This document shows, one piece after another, positions 1 through 8,712 of a stretch of DNA of 64,000 nt (the first letter of the stretch is position 1; the number at the start of each line of letters is the position of its first letter). The stretch is from JAFGBI01 sp964480725 (GTDB lineage: Bacteria > Myxococcota_A > Polyangia > Polyangiales > Polyangiaceae). The translations under genes and the position numbers were made by a program. The stretch covers positions 1 through 64,000 of the forward strand of contig CAYZQO010000002.1 of the NCBI GenBank assembly GCA_964480725.1. The letters run 5' to 3'. The notes beneath the pieces are model-generated. The model worked only from the letters and a program-made list of their open reading frames with translations, ran no database searches and was not told the origin of the DNA.

Positions 1-51
1 GGCGAACGGCGAACGGCGAACGGCGAACGGCGAACGGCGAACGGCGAACGG
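1..51. repeat. Heptanucleotide tandem repeat
   Basis: Seven perfect copies of GGCGAAC fill the first 49 bases and run to the window edge, so the array may be longer. It lies just upstream of, and in an open frame with, the large surface-protein gene that follows, where it reads as Gly-Glu-Arg-Arg-Thr-Ala-Asn. Because the unit is 7 nt, gain or loss of one copy would change the reading frame of anything starting upstream. Confidence 0.9.
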
Positions 52-63
52 CTCTGGCGGCGA

Positions 64-3000
64 ATGCTCTTCGTCGCGACCACGTCATTCGTCGGTTGCG
101 GAGTGGGCACCGGTGAGCAAGAGCTAGAGGCCGGGGCGGTAGCGCAGCCCGTGCGGGCCGTTCCGTCCCTCTACCGGGAGCGCTGCGGCAACGCCGGGCC
201 CGGAACCAACTGCCAGGACCCGCGGCACGTCTGCATCGAGAACGTGTGCATGGACCCGGGCGCCTGCCGCAGCACGCTGGCAATCGGGCGGTGGGACAGG
301 GACAACGGGGAGGCTGCGATCTTCATCGAGGGCGGTAAGGAGCGCACCCGCGGCGAGGACTGGGACAACGGGCCCACCAAGCGCGGAGTGCGCGCGATGG
401 CGTTCGGCAACGTCGACGACGATCCATGGGACGAGCTCGTCGTCACCCGCGACGACGGCGGCGCCCGTGACGCGAGCGGGAACGCGCGGGTGGTCGTCTA
501 CGACGACGTGCAGACCAACTATAACGAGCGCGACTGGCTAGCCAAGGGCGATTGGGGGAGGCAGCACTACGCGACGGCGGTCGCGGTCGGCGACGTGGAC
601 GGGGACGGCATCGGGGAGATCGTGCTCGGCCGGAACGCGGACGGCGACTCCAACGGGCGCATGATCGTCCTCGACGATCGGGGGACCGGCTACCAGAAGC
701 TCACGGGCGTCGCCAACTGGGGGGAGGGCATCGAGGTGACCGCGCTGGCCACGGCGGACGTCGACGGAGACGGCGACGACGAGATCGCCGTCGGGAGAAA
801 TTACGATCCGCAGCTCCTCATCTACGATTTCGACGGCACCGCGCTCCGGGAGATCTTCCGCGCCACGGAGTGGCTCACCACGGTGGCGAATGACTTGGCC
901 TTCGCGAACCTCGATGGCGACGCTCTGCCCGAGCTGGTCGTCGCCGAGAGCGACGAGGAGTACGGCGTGCTGGTCATCGATGACATCGAGCACGGCTTCG
1001 CCGTGACGAAGGTCGAGACGAAGTTTGGCGAGGAACGCCGGGCCACGGAGATCGCCGTCGGCGACATCGACGCCGACGGGGCCAAGGAGCTCGTTGTCGG
1101 CCGGAACGACGACGGCGACGGCGATCAAGACTGGCACCTCATCCTGTTCGAGCCCACCGGAGTGGGGCTCGGCTACACGAAGGCCAGGTCATTTGTCGAC
1201 CACTGGGGCCCCGGACGCAAGGTCACGGACCTGGCCGTCGCTGACTTCGACGGGGACGGGCTCGAGGAGTTCGCGGTGGCTCGCAACGCCGGGGGCAACT
1301 GGCGCACCAAGGTCTTCCAGAACCTCTCGGAAACCGACGTCGGGGACGACCCCGATCCCTGGGCGCCGAGTGCGCCGGAGTACGGGGTGGGTTGGGGCGA
1401 GAACCACGGCGCGGCCGCGCTCGCGGTCGGCAACCGCGTCTGCAAGGCGCCGCCGCACGAGGTGCCGAACGCGACGGGCTTGTTGCGGGCCGACCAGGTG
1501 GCCGATCAGGAGTTCTCCCGCCGCCTCGCCCACCTGGCGCGGCGGTACCTGCGCGACCTGCCGTGGAACAAGGAGGCCCAAGCCTACGAGCTGCCGCCGG
1601 ACCAACCCGGCGAGGACCCGCAGTTCGATGCCCCGGACATGGCGCGCAAGATCGCGGCAGGACTGGTGGCGCTGAAGCTGCAGGACGAACCGAGCATTGA
1701 TGACCTCGACCTCTTCGAGGAAGATTCCCGCGTTCAGCCGGACTTCCCCGCGCTGGTGACCTCCTGGCTCCAGAACAACCGGATCCGGCTGAAGGATCGG
1801 GTCGGCACGCGCGCCGCGCTCGTCGGCGATGGCGACTTCGTGCTCCTGCGAGTCCTGGGGCTGCTCTACGCCTTCCGCGAGAACCCGGACCTCTTGCCCC
1901 CGGATGCCGCGGCCGAGCTCCTGGCTCTCTGTGGCAGCGACGAGGACAACGACACCTGTCGCGATATCATGGAAACCTGCACGCCGGACGGGGACGAATG
2001 CGTGGTGCCGGCGATCCCGCTCTTGGGCAACCACGCCTCGAACCTCACGCGCCAGTACGGCACCTTCAAGTTCCCGGAAACCGAGAACCACGTGCTGATG
2101 ATCAACGCCTGGCGCTTCCTCGCGAACCAATACGTTCGGCAGAACCGGCACGGGGACCCCGGGCTCGCGGAGATCCTGCGCCGGAGCGCGCGGGTCACGG
2201 GGGCGCTCGGGGAGCGTGATGATGGCTGCTCGGCGGCGGACGCTCGGGAGGATCCCCTCGACAACGAGCGGTGCTCCCTGTCCGATGCCTTGATCTCGAT
2301 GCTCCGGCGCGTGGTGATGGACGACTTCTTCGAGACGAATGCGCGGCCGTACAACGGCTACAGCACGCTCGCCATCCTGCTCCTCGCCTCCTACGCGGAC
2401 GACAGCGTCCCCGGCAGCAAGAGCGCCCGCGTCAAGCAGGCGGCGCAGAACGCGATAAACTTCGCGGCCACCAAGTTCGCCTTTCAGAGCCACTTCGGCA
2501 AGCGCTCCGGTCACCAGCGCCGCAACTGGGACTCCGCGGTCAACCGGGGAGTCTACGAAGGGGATCGGGCCGTCCCGATCTGGGGGATGCTGTCCGGAGC
2601 GTACACCTACAACGACGAGTGGGATTGCGACTTCTTCCCGGCGTCGGTCGCCGAGCGGCCGTTCCCGTGGTTCGGTTGCGCGTACAGCGGCGAGAGCACG
2701 CGCGGCTTCGCGCTCGACGCGGCCCTCGCCTCGGGGCTCGTGGCGCGGTGGGTGGCTCCGGGCCCGCTGCCTCCACCGGACGAAAATCCCCCGCCGGTGA
2801 CCGCTATCCAAGAGTCGCGCTATCGGATCCCCCCGGTCATTCACGACTTCATGCTCCGCCCCGACAACGGCTCGCCCGGCTATGGTTTCTGGGCTCGGAT
2901 GCAGGCGCGGTACACGGATGACCATTACGAGCACGGAGACCGCGCGCGCTACCCGTTGCCGTTCCCCGACGGTGATACCGAGGATTGGGAGGACGCGATG

Positions 3001-5382
3001 CGTGACGGTCGCAAGGCCGTCATCGCGGCGCCGGAGTTCTACTTCGGCACGGCGCGGTTCATGAACGCTGCGGGCGGCAGCAACACGCCCTACAATCAGG
3101 GTGGCGGCTCTGATATCCCGGAGGCAACGAAATGGGACTACCACACCTTCTCCAAGCCGACCGTCCTCATCCCGAACGGCAACGCCTTCTGGGACAACAA
3201 CGTCTGGTACGAGACGCTCGCCATGGCCGGGGCGCGGGACGTGCTCCACGAGAGCACCAACCTTGGCGTCTACAAGAACGTCGCCTACGGCTACCTCGGC
3301 GACCAGGCGAGCCGCATCACGCTCCCTCCGACCTGGCGCTGCGCCGCGAGCTTCACCCTGAAATCCTACCCGGTTTGCGTCGTCGACCACTCGCAGGACG
3401 GGAGCTTCATCGTCCTCGTCTCGATGGCGAACTCCGACCTGGGCCCGCGCGGCATCTGGGAGGTGATCCCGGTCGGCGCGAACGGGCTCGATTCGGTCGC
3501 GGCGATCCAGGCCGCGATGAGCGACACGGAGTTCGGCGGCTACTACGACCTCACTGAGCTCAACTCGAGCTATCAGGTTCAGTACGTGTCGCTCGTGTCC
3601 GGGGAGGTCCTTCGCTTCAGCTGGCGGGAGAACGATCCGCTGCTGGCCATCGACGGGGACGAGTCCCTGGTGGATGCCTGGCACCGCACCGTCGAGCCCC
3701 GGAAGATGCCGCTCATCGACGTCGCGCAGGTGGACGAGGGCTTCGCCTTCACCGGGCGGACGTACGCCGCGAGCACCGGCAACGGAAAGGTGTGGATCTG
3801 TAACCCCGACCTCGGCAGCGGGTTCCTCATCGACAGCTCGAGCCACGAGGCCCTGTCGTCTTCGCCCTTCGGGGGAGAGGACGTCGAGGGCTGCGGGTTC
3901 GACTGGAAGGCGGCCTGGGCCGAGCTGCCGCCGCTCTCGGGGTCGGTGGGCTGGCACGCCCTGCGAGGGTCGGTGGAGTTCGTGACCGAGCCGCGCACGG
4001 AGGGGGCCGACGCCCTGCGCATGACGACCGATGGGTCGGGGTTCGCGGAGGTCGCGTCCCCCGAGATCGCCGGCGCCATCCTGGCCGGGGAAACCGCGCT
4101 CCGCCTCGACGTGCTGAGCGGGGGCACCTGGGACTCGCACGCGACGTTGACGCTCTACCTCGACGTGCCGGGCGCGGGGATCCAGGCCCGACAGGTTGGA
4201 GCGGCGATGACGCTGGTGACGCTGCGAACGGGGGAGTTCGAGACCGATCTGCGCTTCCTGATCCCGGATGACCTCCGCGACGCGTTCGAGGCGGGTCACG
4301 CGGGTACGCTCCGCTTGGTCCTGCGCGCGCCGGCCGGGACCTCCGTCGTGGTGGACGGGCTGGCGGAGCTCGGGGCTCGAGGCGACGCGCTCGGGCCCGA
4401 CTGGCCCAGCTTCACGCGGCTCGAGGACTCGACCTGGGCGACCGGGAAGGTCTGGCCCGGGTCGTCGACGAGCCTCTCGGTCGATGGGGTCAATCGGACC
4501 GAGGGAGCTGGCGCGACCCTCGCATGCGGGAGCGGGACGCAGATGTTCACGAGTCCCGCCTTCCGCACGGGCACCCTGCCCGAGCTCGGGACACAGGTGT
4601 CGGTGGACGTGTACATCCCCGAGAATCCACCGAATCCCTGGTGGCTCGGACAGCTCAAGCTCTACTACCACGACTGGCTCGCAAACCTGATGACCCAGCC
4701 GGTCGGCAACCCGGTAGAGCTCACAGGATTCACAGTGGGCGAATGGGTCACGGTGAGCTTCACCGTCAACAACCCCGCCATCGTCGCGGATCTCCAGGCC
4801 GACCGCTGGGGCGGGTTCTTCCAGGTGGAGCTCGTGACCCCGTACGAGGCGACGCAGTGCTTCGGGTTCGACAAGCTGCGGTTCACCGGGGCCCGCTACC
4901 TCCAGCCGAACCCGGCGGAGCCGCTGGAGCTCCCACCGGACTCGGGGCCCCGCCTCCTCGGCTTCGAGGTGCTCTCGGACTGGGCGGCGATGACGGGCTT
5001 GTCGCTCGCAGCGAGCCCGGTGGTGTCCGGCACCTCGGCGCTGCGGGTGCCGCTGCAGGGCTACACGGTGGTGGACAGCCGCGCCTTCGACACGTCGGAG
5101 TTCGAGGGGGTGACGGGGCGGCTCGGGCTCGAGGTGTTCGTGCCGTGGGGTGCCCAGTACGACGTGCAAGCGTTCGTGAGCTGCCCCGCGGCGGGGGTGT
5201 ACAACGCCTACCTTGGCCGGGTGCCGCTCGACGCGCCGCCGCAGGGCGTCTACCGGCACGTCGGGTTCGACCTGCCGGCGGACGTCGTTGGGTCCCTCAC
5301 CAGCGCGGGGACTCAGTGCTCCTGGCGCTTCGCGCTCAACGGCAACGGCGATTTCCTGCTCGACGCGATGGGGTTCGAGTGA
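64..5382 (+). CDS. Giant FG-GAP/VCBS-type surface lipoprotein
   Basis: An exported protein of about 1772 residues. The N-terminus has a hydrophobic stretch ending in FVGC, a plausible lipobox. Residues of about 100-450 hold repeated Asp-rich FG-GAP/VCBS-like blades (motifs such as GDVDGDGIGEIVLG and ADFDGDGLEEF), which normally form a calcium-binding beta-propeller. Residues of about 480-900 look helical and could be an alpha/alpha-toroid as in polysaccharide lyases, but I recognise no active site. The last 500 residues look like beta-sandwich modules. The ATG at 64 gives a signal peptide with no positive charge, and the frame stays open to base 1 through Arg-rich repeats, so the true start may lie outside the window. 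Its stop overlaps the ATG of the next gene (TGATG). Fragments of this gene recur at 6.6 and 8.2 kb. Function unknown. Confidence 0.8.
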   Translation: MLFVATTSFVGCGVGTGEQELEAGAVAQPVRAVPSLYRERCGNAGPGTNCQDPRHVCIENVCMDPGACRSTLAIGRWDRDNGEAAIFIEGGKERTRGEDWDNGPTKRGVRAMAFGNVDDDPWDELVVTRDDGGARDASGNARVVVYDDVQTNYNERDWLAKGDWGRQHYATAVAVGDVDGDGIGEIVLGRNADGDSNGRMIVLDDRGTGYQKLTGVANWGEGIEVTALATADVDGDGDDEIAVGRNYDPQLLIYDFDGTALREIFRATEWLTTVANDLAFANLDGDALPELVVAESDEEYGVLVIDDIEHGFAVTKVETKFGEERRATEIAVGDIDADGAKELVVGRNDDGDGDQDWHLILFEPTGVGLGYTKARSFVDHWGPGRKVTDLAVADFDGDGLEEFAVARNAGGNWRTKVFQNLSETDVGDDPDPWAPSAPEYGVGWGENHGAAALAVGNRVCKAPPHEVPNATGLLRADQVADQEFSRRLAHLARRYLRDLPWNKEAQAYELPPDQPGEDPQFDAPDMARKIAAGLVALKLQDEPSIDDLDLFEEDSRVQPDFPALVTSWLQNNRIRLKDRVGTRAALVGDGDFVLLRVLGLLYAFRENPDLLPPDAAAELLALCGSDEDNDTCRDIMETCTPDGDECVVPAIPLLGNHASNLTRQYGTFKFPETENHVLMINAWRFLANQYVRQNRHGDPGLAEILRRSARVTGALGERDDGCSAADAREDPLDNERCSLSDALISMLRRVVMDDFFETNARPYNGYSTLAILLLASYADDSVPGSKSARVKQAAQNAINFAATKFAFQSHFGKRSGHQRRNWDSAVNRGVYEGDRAVPIWGMLSGAYTYNDEWDCDFFPASVAERPFPWFGCAYSGESTRGFALDAALASGLVARWVAPGPLPPPDENPPPVTAIQESRYRIPPVIHDFMLRPDNGSPGYGFWARMQARYTDDHYEHGDRARYPLPFPDGDTEDWEDAMRDGRKAVIAAPEFYFGTARFMNAAGGSNTPYNQGGGSDIPEATKWDYHTFSKPTVLIPNGNAFWDNNVWYETLAMAGARDVLHESTNLGVYKNVAYGYLGDQASRITLPPTWRCAASFTLKSYPVCVVDHSQDGSFIVLVSMANSDLGPRGIWEVIPVGANGLDSVAAIQAAMSDTEFGGYYDLTELNSSYQVQYVSLVSGEVLRFSWRENDPLLAIDGDESLVDAWHRTVEPRKMPLIDVAQVDEGFAFTGRTYAASTGNGKVWICNPDLGSGFLIDSSSHEALSSSPFGGEDVEGCGFDWKAAWAELPPLSGSVGWHALRGSVEFVTEPRTEGADALRMTTDGSGFAEVASPEIAGAILAGETALRLDVLSGGTWDSHATLTLYLDVPGAGIQARQVGAAMTLVTLRTGEFETDLRFLIPDDLRDAFEAGHAGTLRLVLRAPAGTSVVVDGLAELGARGDALGPDWPSFTRLEDSTWATGKVWPGSSTSLSVDGVNRTEGAGATLACGSGTQMFTSPAFRTGTLPELGTQVSVDVYIPENPPNPWWLGQLKLYYHDWLANLMTQPVGNPVELTGFTVGEWVTVSFTVNNPAIVADLQADRWGGFFQVELVTPYEATQCFGFDKLRFTGARYLQPNPAEPLELPPDSGPRLLGFEVLSDWAAMTGLSLAASPVVSGTSALRVPLQGYTVVDSRAFDTSEFEGVTGRLGLEVFVPWGAQYDVQAFVSCPAAGVYNAYLGRVPLDAPPQGVYRHVGFDLPADVVGSLTSAGTQCSWRFALNGNGDFLLDAMGFE

Positions 5383-6548
5383 TGGCGTTCCTGCGCGTGA
5401 ATTCTCGGAGGCTGCTCGGTGGCGCGCTGCTGCTGCCGCTCGGGTGCGGCGGGGTCGGCCCTCGGGAGCAGCCGCAGCGCTGGAGCGAGCCGTACGTCGC
5501 GATGGGGCCGCGGGCGCTGGCGGCACGTCCGACGGGTGAGACCCAGGAAACCCCGGTTTCCCTGACGCGGACCGCGTGGGACTGCGAGTACGATGAGTTC
5601 GACGACGACCAGGACTGTAACCAGATCTACGAGGACGTCCGGGCGGAGGTGGTGGAGTACCGCTGCGAGGGGCTCGATGCCGAGATCGAGGTGGTGCCGG
5701 GGGAGGCGATGTTCACGGTCGTCCTCCGGACCACCTCCGACGAGCCCGGGGAGTGCGACCTGACGGTGGTGTTGCGCGATCCGGGGAGCGGGAAGACCTA
5801 CGAGGGCCAGGTGCCGATCGCGTTCGCGGATCCAGTGCGGCTGGCGGTGGAACACAACTTGGTCCTCGATCCTGGTCTACATTACCCGGTGCTCGTCGGT
5901 GCTGCCTTTCGACTCGATACTTCTCTGTACGCGGCGACAGAGTTCAATGGGTTGACCGAGCTTTCCACCCGACTGGAAAGCTGGGAGGTCACTCTGGAGG
6001 GAGACTCGTTCGATTGCGGGTGCGCGGAGGCGCCGGCACCCTGTCGAGTCACAGGCACCGGGGAAGAGTGGTCTATCCGCCACCACTTCGACGTCCATGC
6101 CGGCGCCCGCGGTACCTCGACCCTCACGGTGCGCAACGGATCCCTCGAGCGGGTGGTCACGCTCGAAGCGGTGGAGGAGAGCGACGTGGTCGGAATGGAG
6201 CTCTGCCAGCCGATCGGGGGCATGGGTCTGATGGACGCCGACGAGGACCCGCTCGAGTACTGCGAGCGCGTGACGGAGATCCATCTGCGCGCCGCGGAGA
6301 ACGGGGACACCGCGTCCGTGCTCGTCCTGGCGGATGGTCGTCGTGTGTGGGGGGGGGCAGGCGCCTACACGTCGCCGTCAGAACACCTCTACACCGGCGT
6401 GTGGCCCAACCATGCTTGCCCCGAGGCACCGCTTCGCGCTCAGACCTGGATGGCGTTGAATACCCTGAGCACGGAGCCCACGGTCATCGAGGCGGAGATG
6501 GGCTCTGCGTCCGTGGTGTTTCCGGTCACCGTGGAACCCTCTGAGTAG
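5382..6548 (+). CDS. Uncharacterised lipoprotein, tandem copy A
   Basis: A 388-residue predicted lipoprotein. The ATG overlaps the stop of the preceding giant gene, implying translational coupling. The N-terminus is MAFLRVNSRRLLGG followed by a hydrophobic run and lipobox LPLGC. I recognise no domain family; the mature protein is acidic with several Cys (CGCAEAPAPC near the middle). It is clearly paralogous to the gene at 6970-8151: both share the motif YVAMGPRALAARPTG or a close variant near the N-terminus, a LTVVLRD segment, the CGCA segment and TLTVRNG..LERVVTLEAVEES. The two copies each sit directly behind the same C-terminal module of the giant gene, so they arose by duplication of a two-gene unit. 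Start choice follows the overlap; an in-frame GTG lies one codon upstream. Confidence 0.8.
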   Translation: MAFLRVNSRRLLGGALLLPLGCGGVGPREQPQRWSEPYVAMGPRALAARPTGETQETPVSLTRTAWDCEYDEFDDDQDCNQIYEDVRAEVVEYRCEGLDAEIEVVPGEAMFTVVLRTTSDEPGECDLTVVLRDPGSGKTYEGQVPIAFADPVRLAVEHNLVLDPGLHYPVLVGAAFRLDTSLYAATEFNGLTELSTRLESWEVTLEGDSFDCGCAEAPAPCRVTGTGEEWSIRHHFDVHAGARGTSTLTVRNGSLERVVTLEAVEESDVVGMELCQPIGGMGLMDADEDPLEYCERVTEIHLRAAENGDTASVLVLADGRRVWGGAGAYTSPSEHLYTGVWPNHACPEAPLRAQTWMALNTLSTEPTVIEAEMGSASVVFPVTVEPSE

Positions 6549-6595
6549 CCCAGCATGCAGCTCACCATGCCTTGGCATCCGATGTCGTCATCTCA

Positions 6596-6970
6596 GCGAC
6601 GAGCCCGGTCGTGTCCGGCACCTCGGCGCCGCGGGTGCCGGTGCAGGGTTATACGGTGGTCGACAGCCGCGCCTTCGACTCCTCGGAGCTCGACGGGGTG
6701 ACGGGGCGGCTCGGGCTCGAGGTGTTCGTGCCGTGGGGTGCCCAGTACGACGTGCAAGCGTTCGTGAGCTGTCCCTCGGCGGGGGTGTATAGCGCCTACC
6801 TCGGTCGCGTACCGCTCGACACGCAGCCGCAAGGGGCGTACCGACACGTGGGCTTCGACCTGCCAGCAAACGTGACGGGCGCGCTGACAACGTCGAGCAT
6901 TCAGTGCTCCTGGCGCCTCGCGCTCAACGGCAATGGTGAGTTCTTGCTCGACGCGATGGGGTTCGAGTGA
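6596..6970 (+). pseudogene. C-terminal fragment of the giant surface gene
   Basis: About 125 codons that match the last 125 residues of the protein encoded at 64-5382 almost residue for residue (for example SPVVSGTSAPRVP versus SPVVSGTSALRVP, and the shared ending LLDAMGFE). There is no signal peptide, no convincing start codon and no ribosome binding site, so this is a truncated remnant left by duplication. Its stop codon still overlaps the start of the following lipoprotein gene exactly as in the parent copy. Confidence 0.85.
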
Positions 6971-8151
6971 TGAGGCGTCAGAGCGCCTTGCGGGGGCGTG
7001 TGTGGCCGGCGGCGGGAACGCTCGTGTCGCTCCTTTTCGGGTGCGCGCACCTCGGTTGCGGGACGTCGGATCACGAGGACCAGGGCTCAAGCTGGGGCGA
7101 GCCCTTTGTGGCGATGGGCCGGCGCGCTCGCGCGGCTCGGCCAATCGGAACGACTCTTGAAACCCCAGTTGCACTGGCGCAGGTTCGCAGCGATTGCTAT
7201 CGGGAGCCCGGTGACGTCGAGGACACCTGCGACACAATCTCCCGAAACTTACCCTCGGAAATCGCGAGCATTGGGTGCGAGGGACTAGACCCCGTTGTAG
7301 AGGTAGTCGAGGATGGCGTCACCTTCGTATTTCGCTCGACCTCGGACCAAGCCGGACAGTGCGATCTCACGGTGGTGCTGCGTGACCTGGAGACGGGGCT
7401 ATCCTACCAGGGGTACGTCCCGATCGCGTTCAGCGCACCGGAGCGGCTGGCGGTGGAGCACCGCGTGGCCGCCGACTCTGGCCTCCACCACCCCGTGCTG
7501 GTGGGGGCGGCCTTCACGGTCCTGCCTGCGGTCTGCGGGGCGATCGAATCCGGAGGCACGAACGAGCTCTACTACCTGCCGGAGGATTGGGAGGTCGAGC
7601 TCGAGGGTGAGGCGTTCACCTGCGGGTGCGCGGCGGCGCCCGCGGCCTGCCAGATCTGGATCCCCGAGGAGACTTCGATGGAGTACCAGATTGACCTCCA
7701 CTCGGTAGCCGCGGGGACCTCGACCCTGACGGTCCGGAACGGCGAGCTCGAGCGGGTGGTGACGCTGGAGGCCGTGGAGGAGAGCGCGGTGGTGGGGATG
7801 GAGCTCTACCAAGCGGTGCGCGCGCTCGGGCTCATCGACGCCGAGGAGGATCCGCTGGAGAGGTTCGAGCAGGTGACGGAGATTGAAGCGACGGCTGCGG
7901 AAGACGAACTCACCGCATCGGTCCTCGTGTTGGACGACGGCCGCCGCGCATGGGGTGGTGCCGGGGCCTACGTTCCTCAATCGGACCATTTGTCGCCTGG
8001 GATCTTCCCTAACAAGTCTTGTCCCGAAGCACCGCTCCGTACCCTCGTCTGGATGGCACTGAACGGCCTGCACTACGAAACCACGGCAATCAGTGCGGAG
8101 ATGGGGTCAGCATCGGTGCAATACCCTGTGACCATCGTTCCCTCGGAGTGA
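6970..8151 (+). CDS. Uncharacterised lipoprotein, tandem copy B
   Basis: A 393-residue paralogue of the lipoprotein at 5382-6548, with the same arrangement: MRRQSALRGR n-region, hydrophobic core, Cys-containing signal end (HLGC), then the conserved AMGRRARAARPIGT segment, the FTCGCAAAPAAC segment and the TLTVRNGELERVVTLEAVEES segment. Divergence from copy A is substantial, so the duplication is not very recent or selection differs. I place the start at the ATG that overlaps the upstream fragment's stop, by analogy with copy A; a GTG one codon earlier is possible. If this copy is expressed it has lost its intact large partner, since only a 3' fragment of that gene lies upstream. Function unknown. 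Confidence 0.8.
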   Translation: MRRQSALRGRVWPAAGTLVSLLFGCAHLGCGTSDHEDQGSSWGEPFVAMGRRARAARPIGTTLETPVALAQVRSDCYREPGDVEDTCDTISRNLPSEIASIGCEGLDPVVEVVEDGVTFVFRSTSDQAGQCDLTVVLRDLETGLSYQGYVPIAFSAPERLAVEHRVAADSGLHHPVLVGAAFTVLPAVCGAIESGGTNELYYLPEDWEVELEGEAFTCGCAAAPAACQIWIPEETSMEYQIDLHSVAAGTSTLTVRNGELERVVTLEAVEESAVVGMELYQAVRALGLIDAEEDPLERFEQVTEIEATAAEDELTASVLVLDDGRRAWGGAGAYVPQSDHLSPGIFPNKSCPEAPLRTLVWMALNGLHYETTAISAEMGSASVQYPVTIVPSE

Positions 8152-8237
8152 TGAGCGGGCGTCGCCGGTTGATTGGGCCCTTCGGTCAGCAAAGGGCAAG
8201 AGGTTCGGCCCCTCAGGCGCCGTGCTTCTTCCGGACC

Positions 8238-8480
8238 GAGGGCTTCGAGACCGATCTGCGCTTCCTGATCCCGGACGACCTCCGCGACGCGTTCGAGGCG
8301 GGTCACGCGGGTGCGCTCCGCCTGGTCCTGCGCGCGCCCGCCGGGACCTCCGTTGTGGTGGACGGGATGGCGGAGCTCGGGGCTCAGGGCGACGCGTTCG
8401 GGAGAGATTGGCCCAGCTTCACGCGGCTCGAGGACTCGACCTGGTCGACCGGCCGGGTCTGGCCGGGCTCGTCCACCAAG
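8238..8480 (+). pseudogene. Internal fragment of the giant surface gene
   Basis: About 80 codons matching residues of about 1390-1470 of the 64-5382 protein (shared FETDLRFLIPDDLRDAFEAG, then LRLVLRAPAGTSVVVDG and WPSFTRLEDSTW). It begins and ends abruptly, has no start, and homology stops at about 8480. The remaining 230 bases to the next gene show nothing I can recognise. This is the third partial copy of the same gene in 8 kb. Confidence 0.8.
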
Positions 8481-8712
8481 TCGTCGGGTTCAGCCAACTC
8501 ACAGCGGTCGCGCCCCTCGGCAGCGCGGACGAGCTGCGGCTGGCGCTCGATGCGTCGAAGGTCGGGACTGGGCACGGGTGCAGCCCCTCGCGGCTGTGGG
8601 AAGAAGGCGAGAAGGTCGACGGCGTCCCGCCCGTGGTTCGGGGGGCGCTCGCGTCGTCTCCCTCGAAGGCGCGGGTGGGCTGGCGGCGAGACCCCGGGCC
8701 GAGCGCCGCCGG

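Noticed and set aside
1189..5526. A 1445-codon minus-strand frame opposite the giant surface gene
   Set aside because: Same shadow effect: antisense of Asp-rich repeats gives Val/Arg/His-rich sequence without signal peptide or domain.
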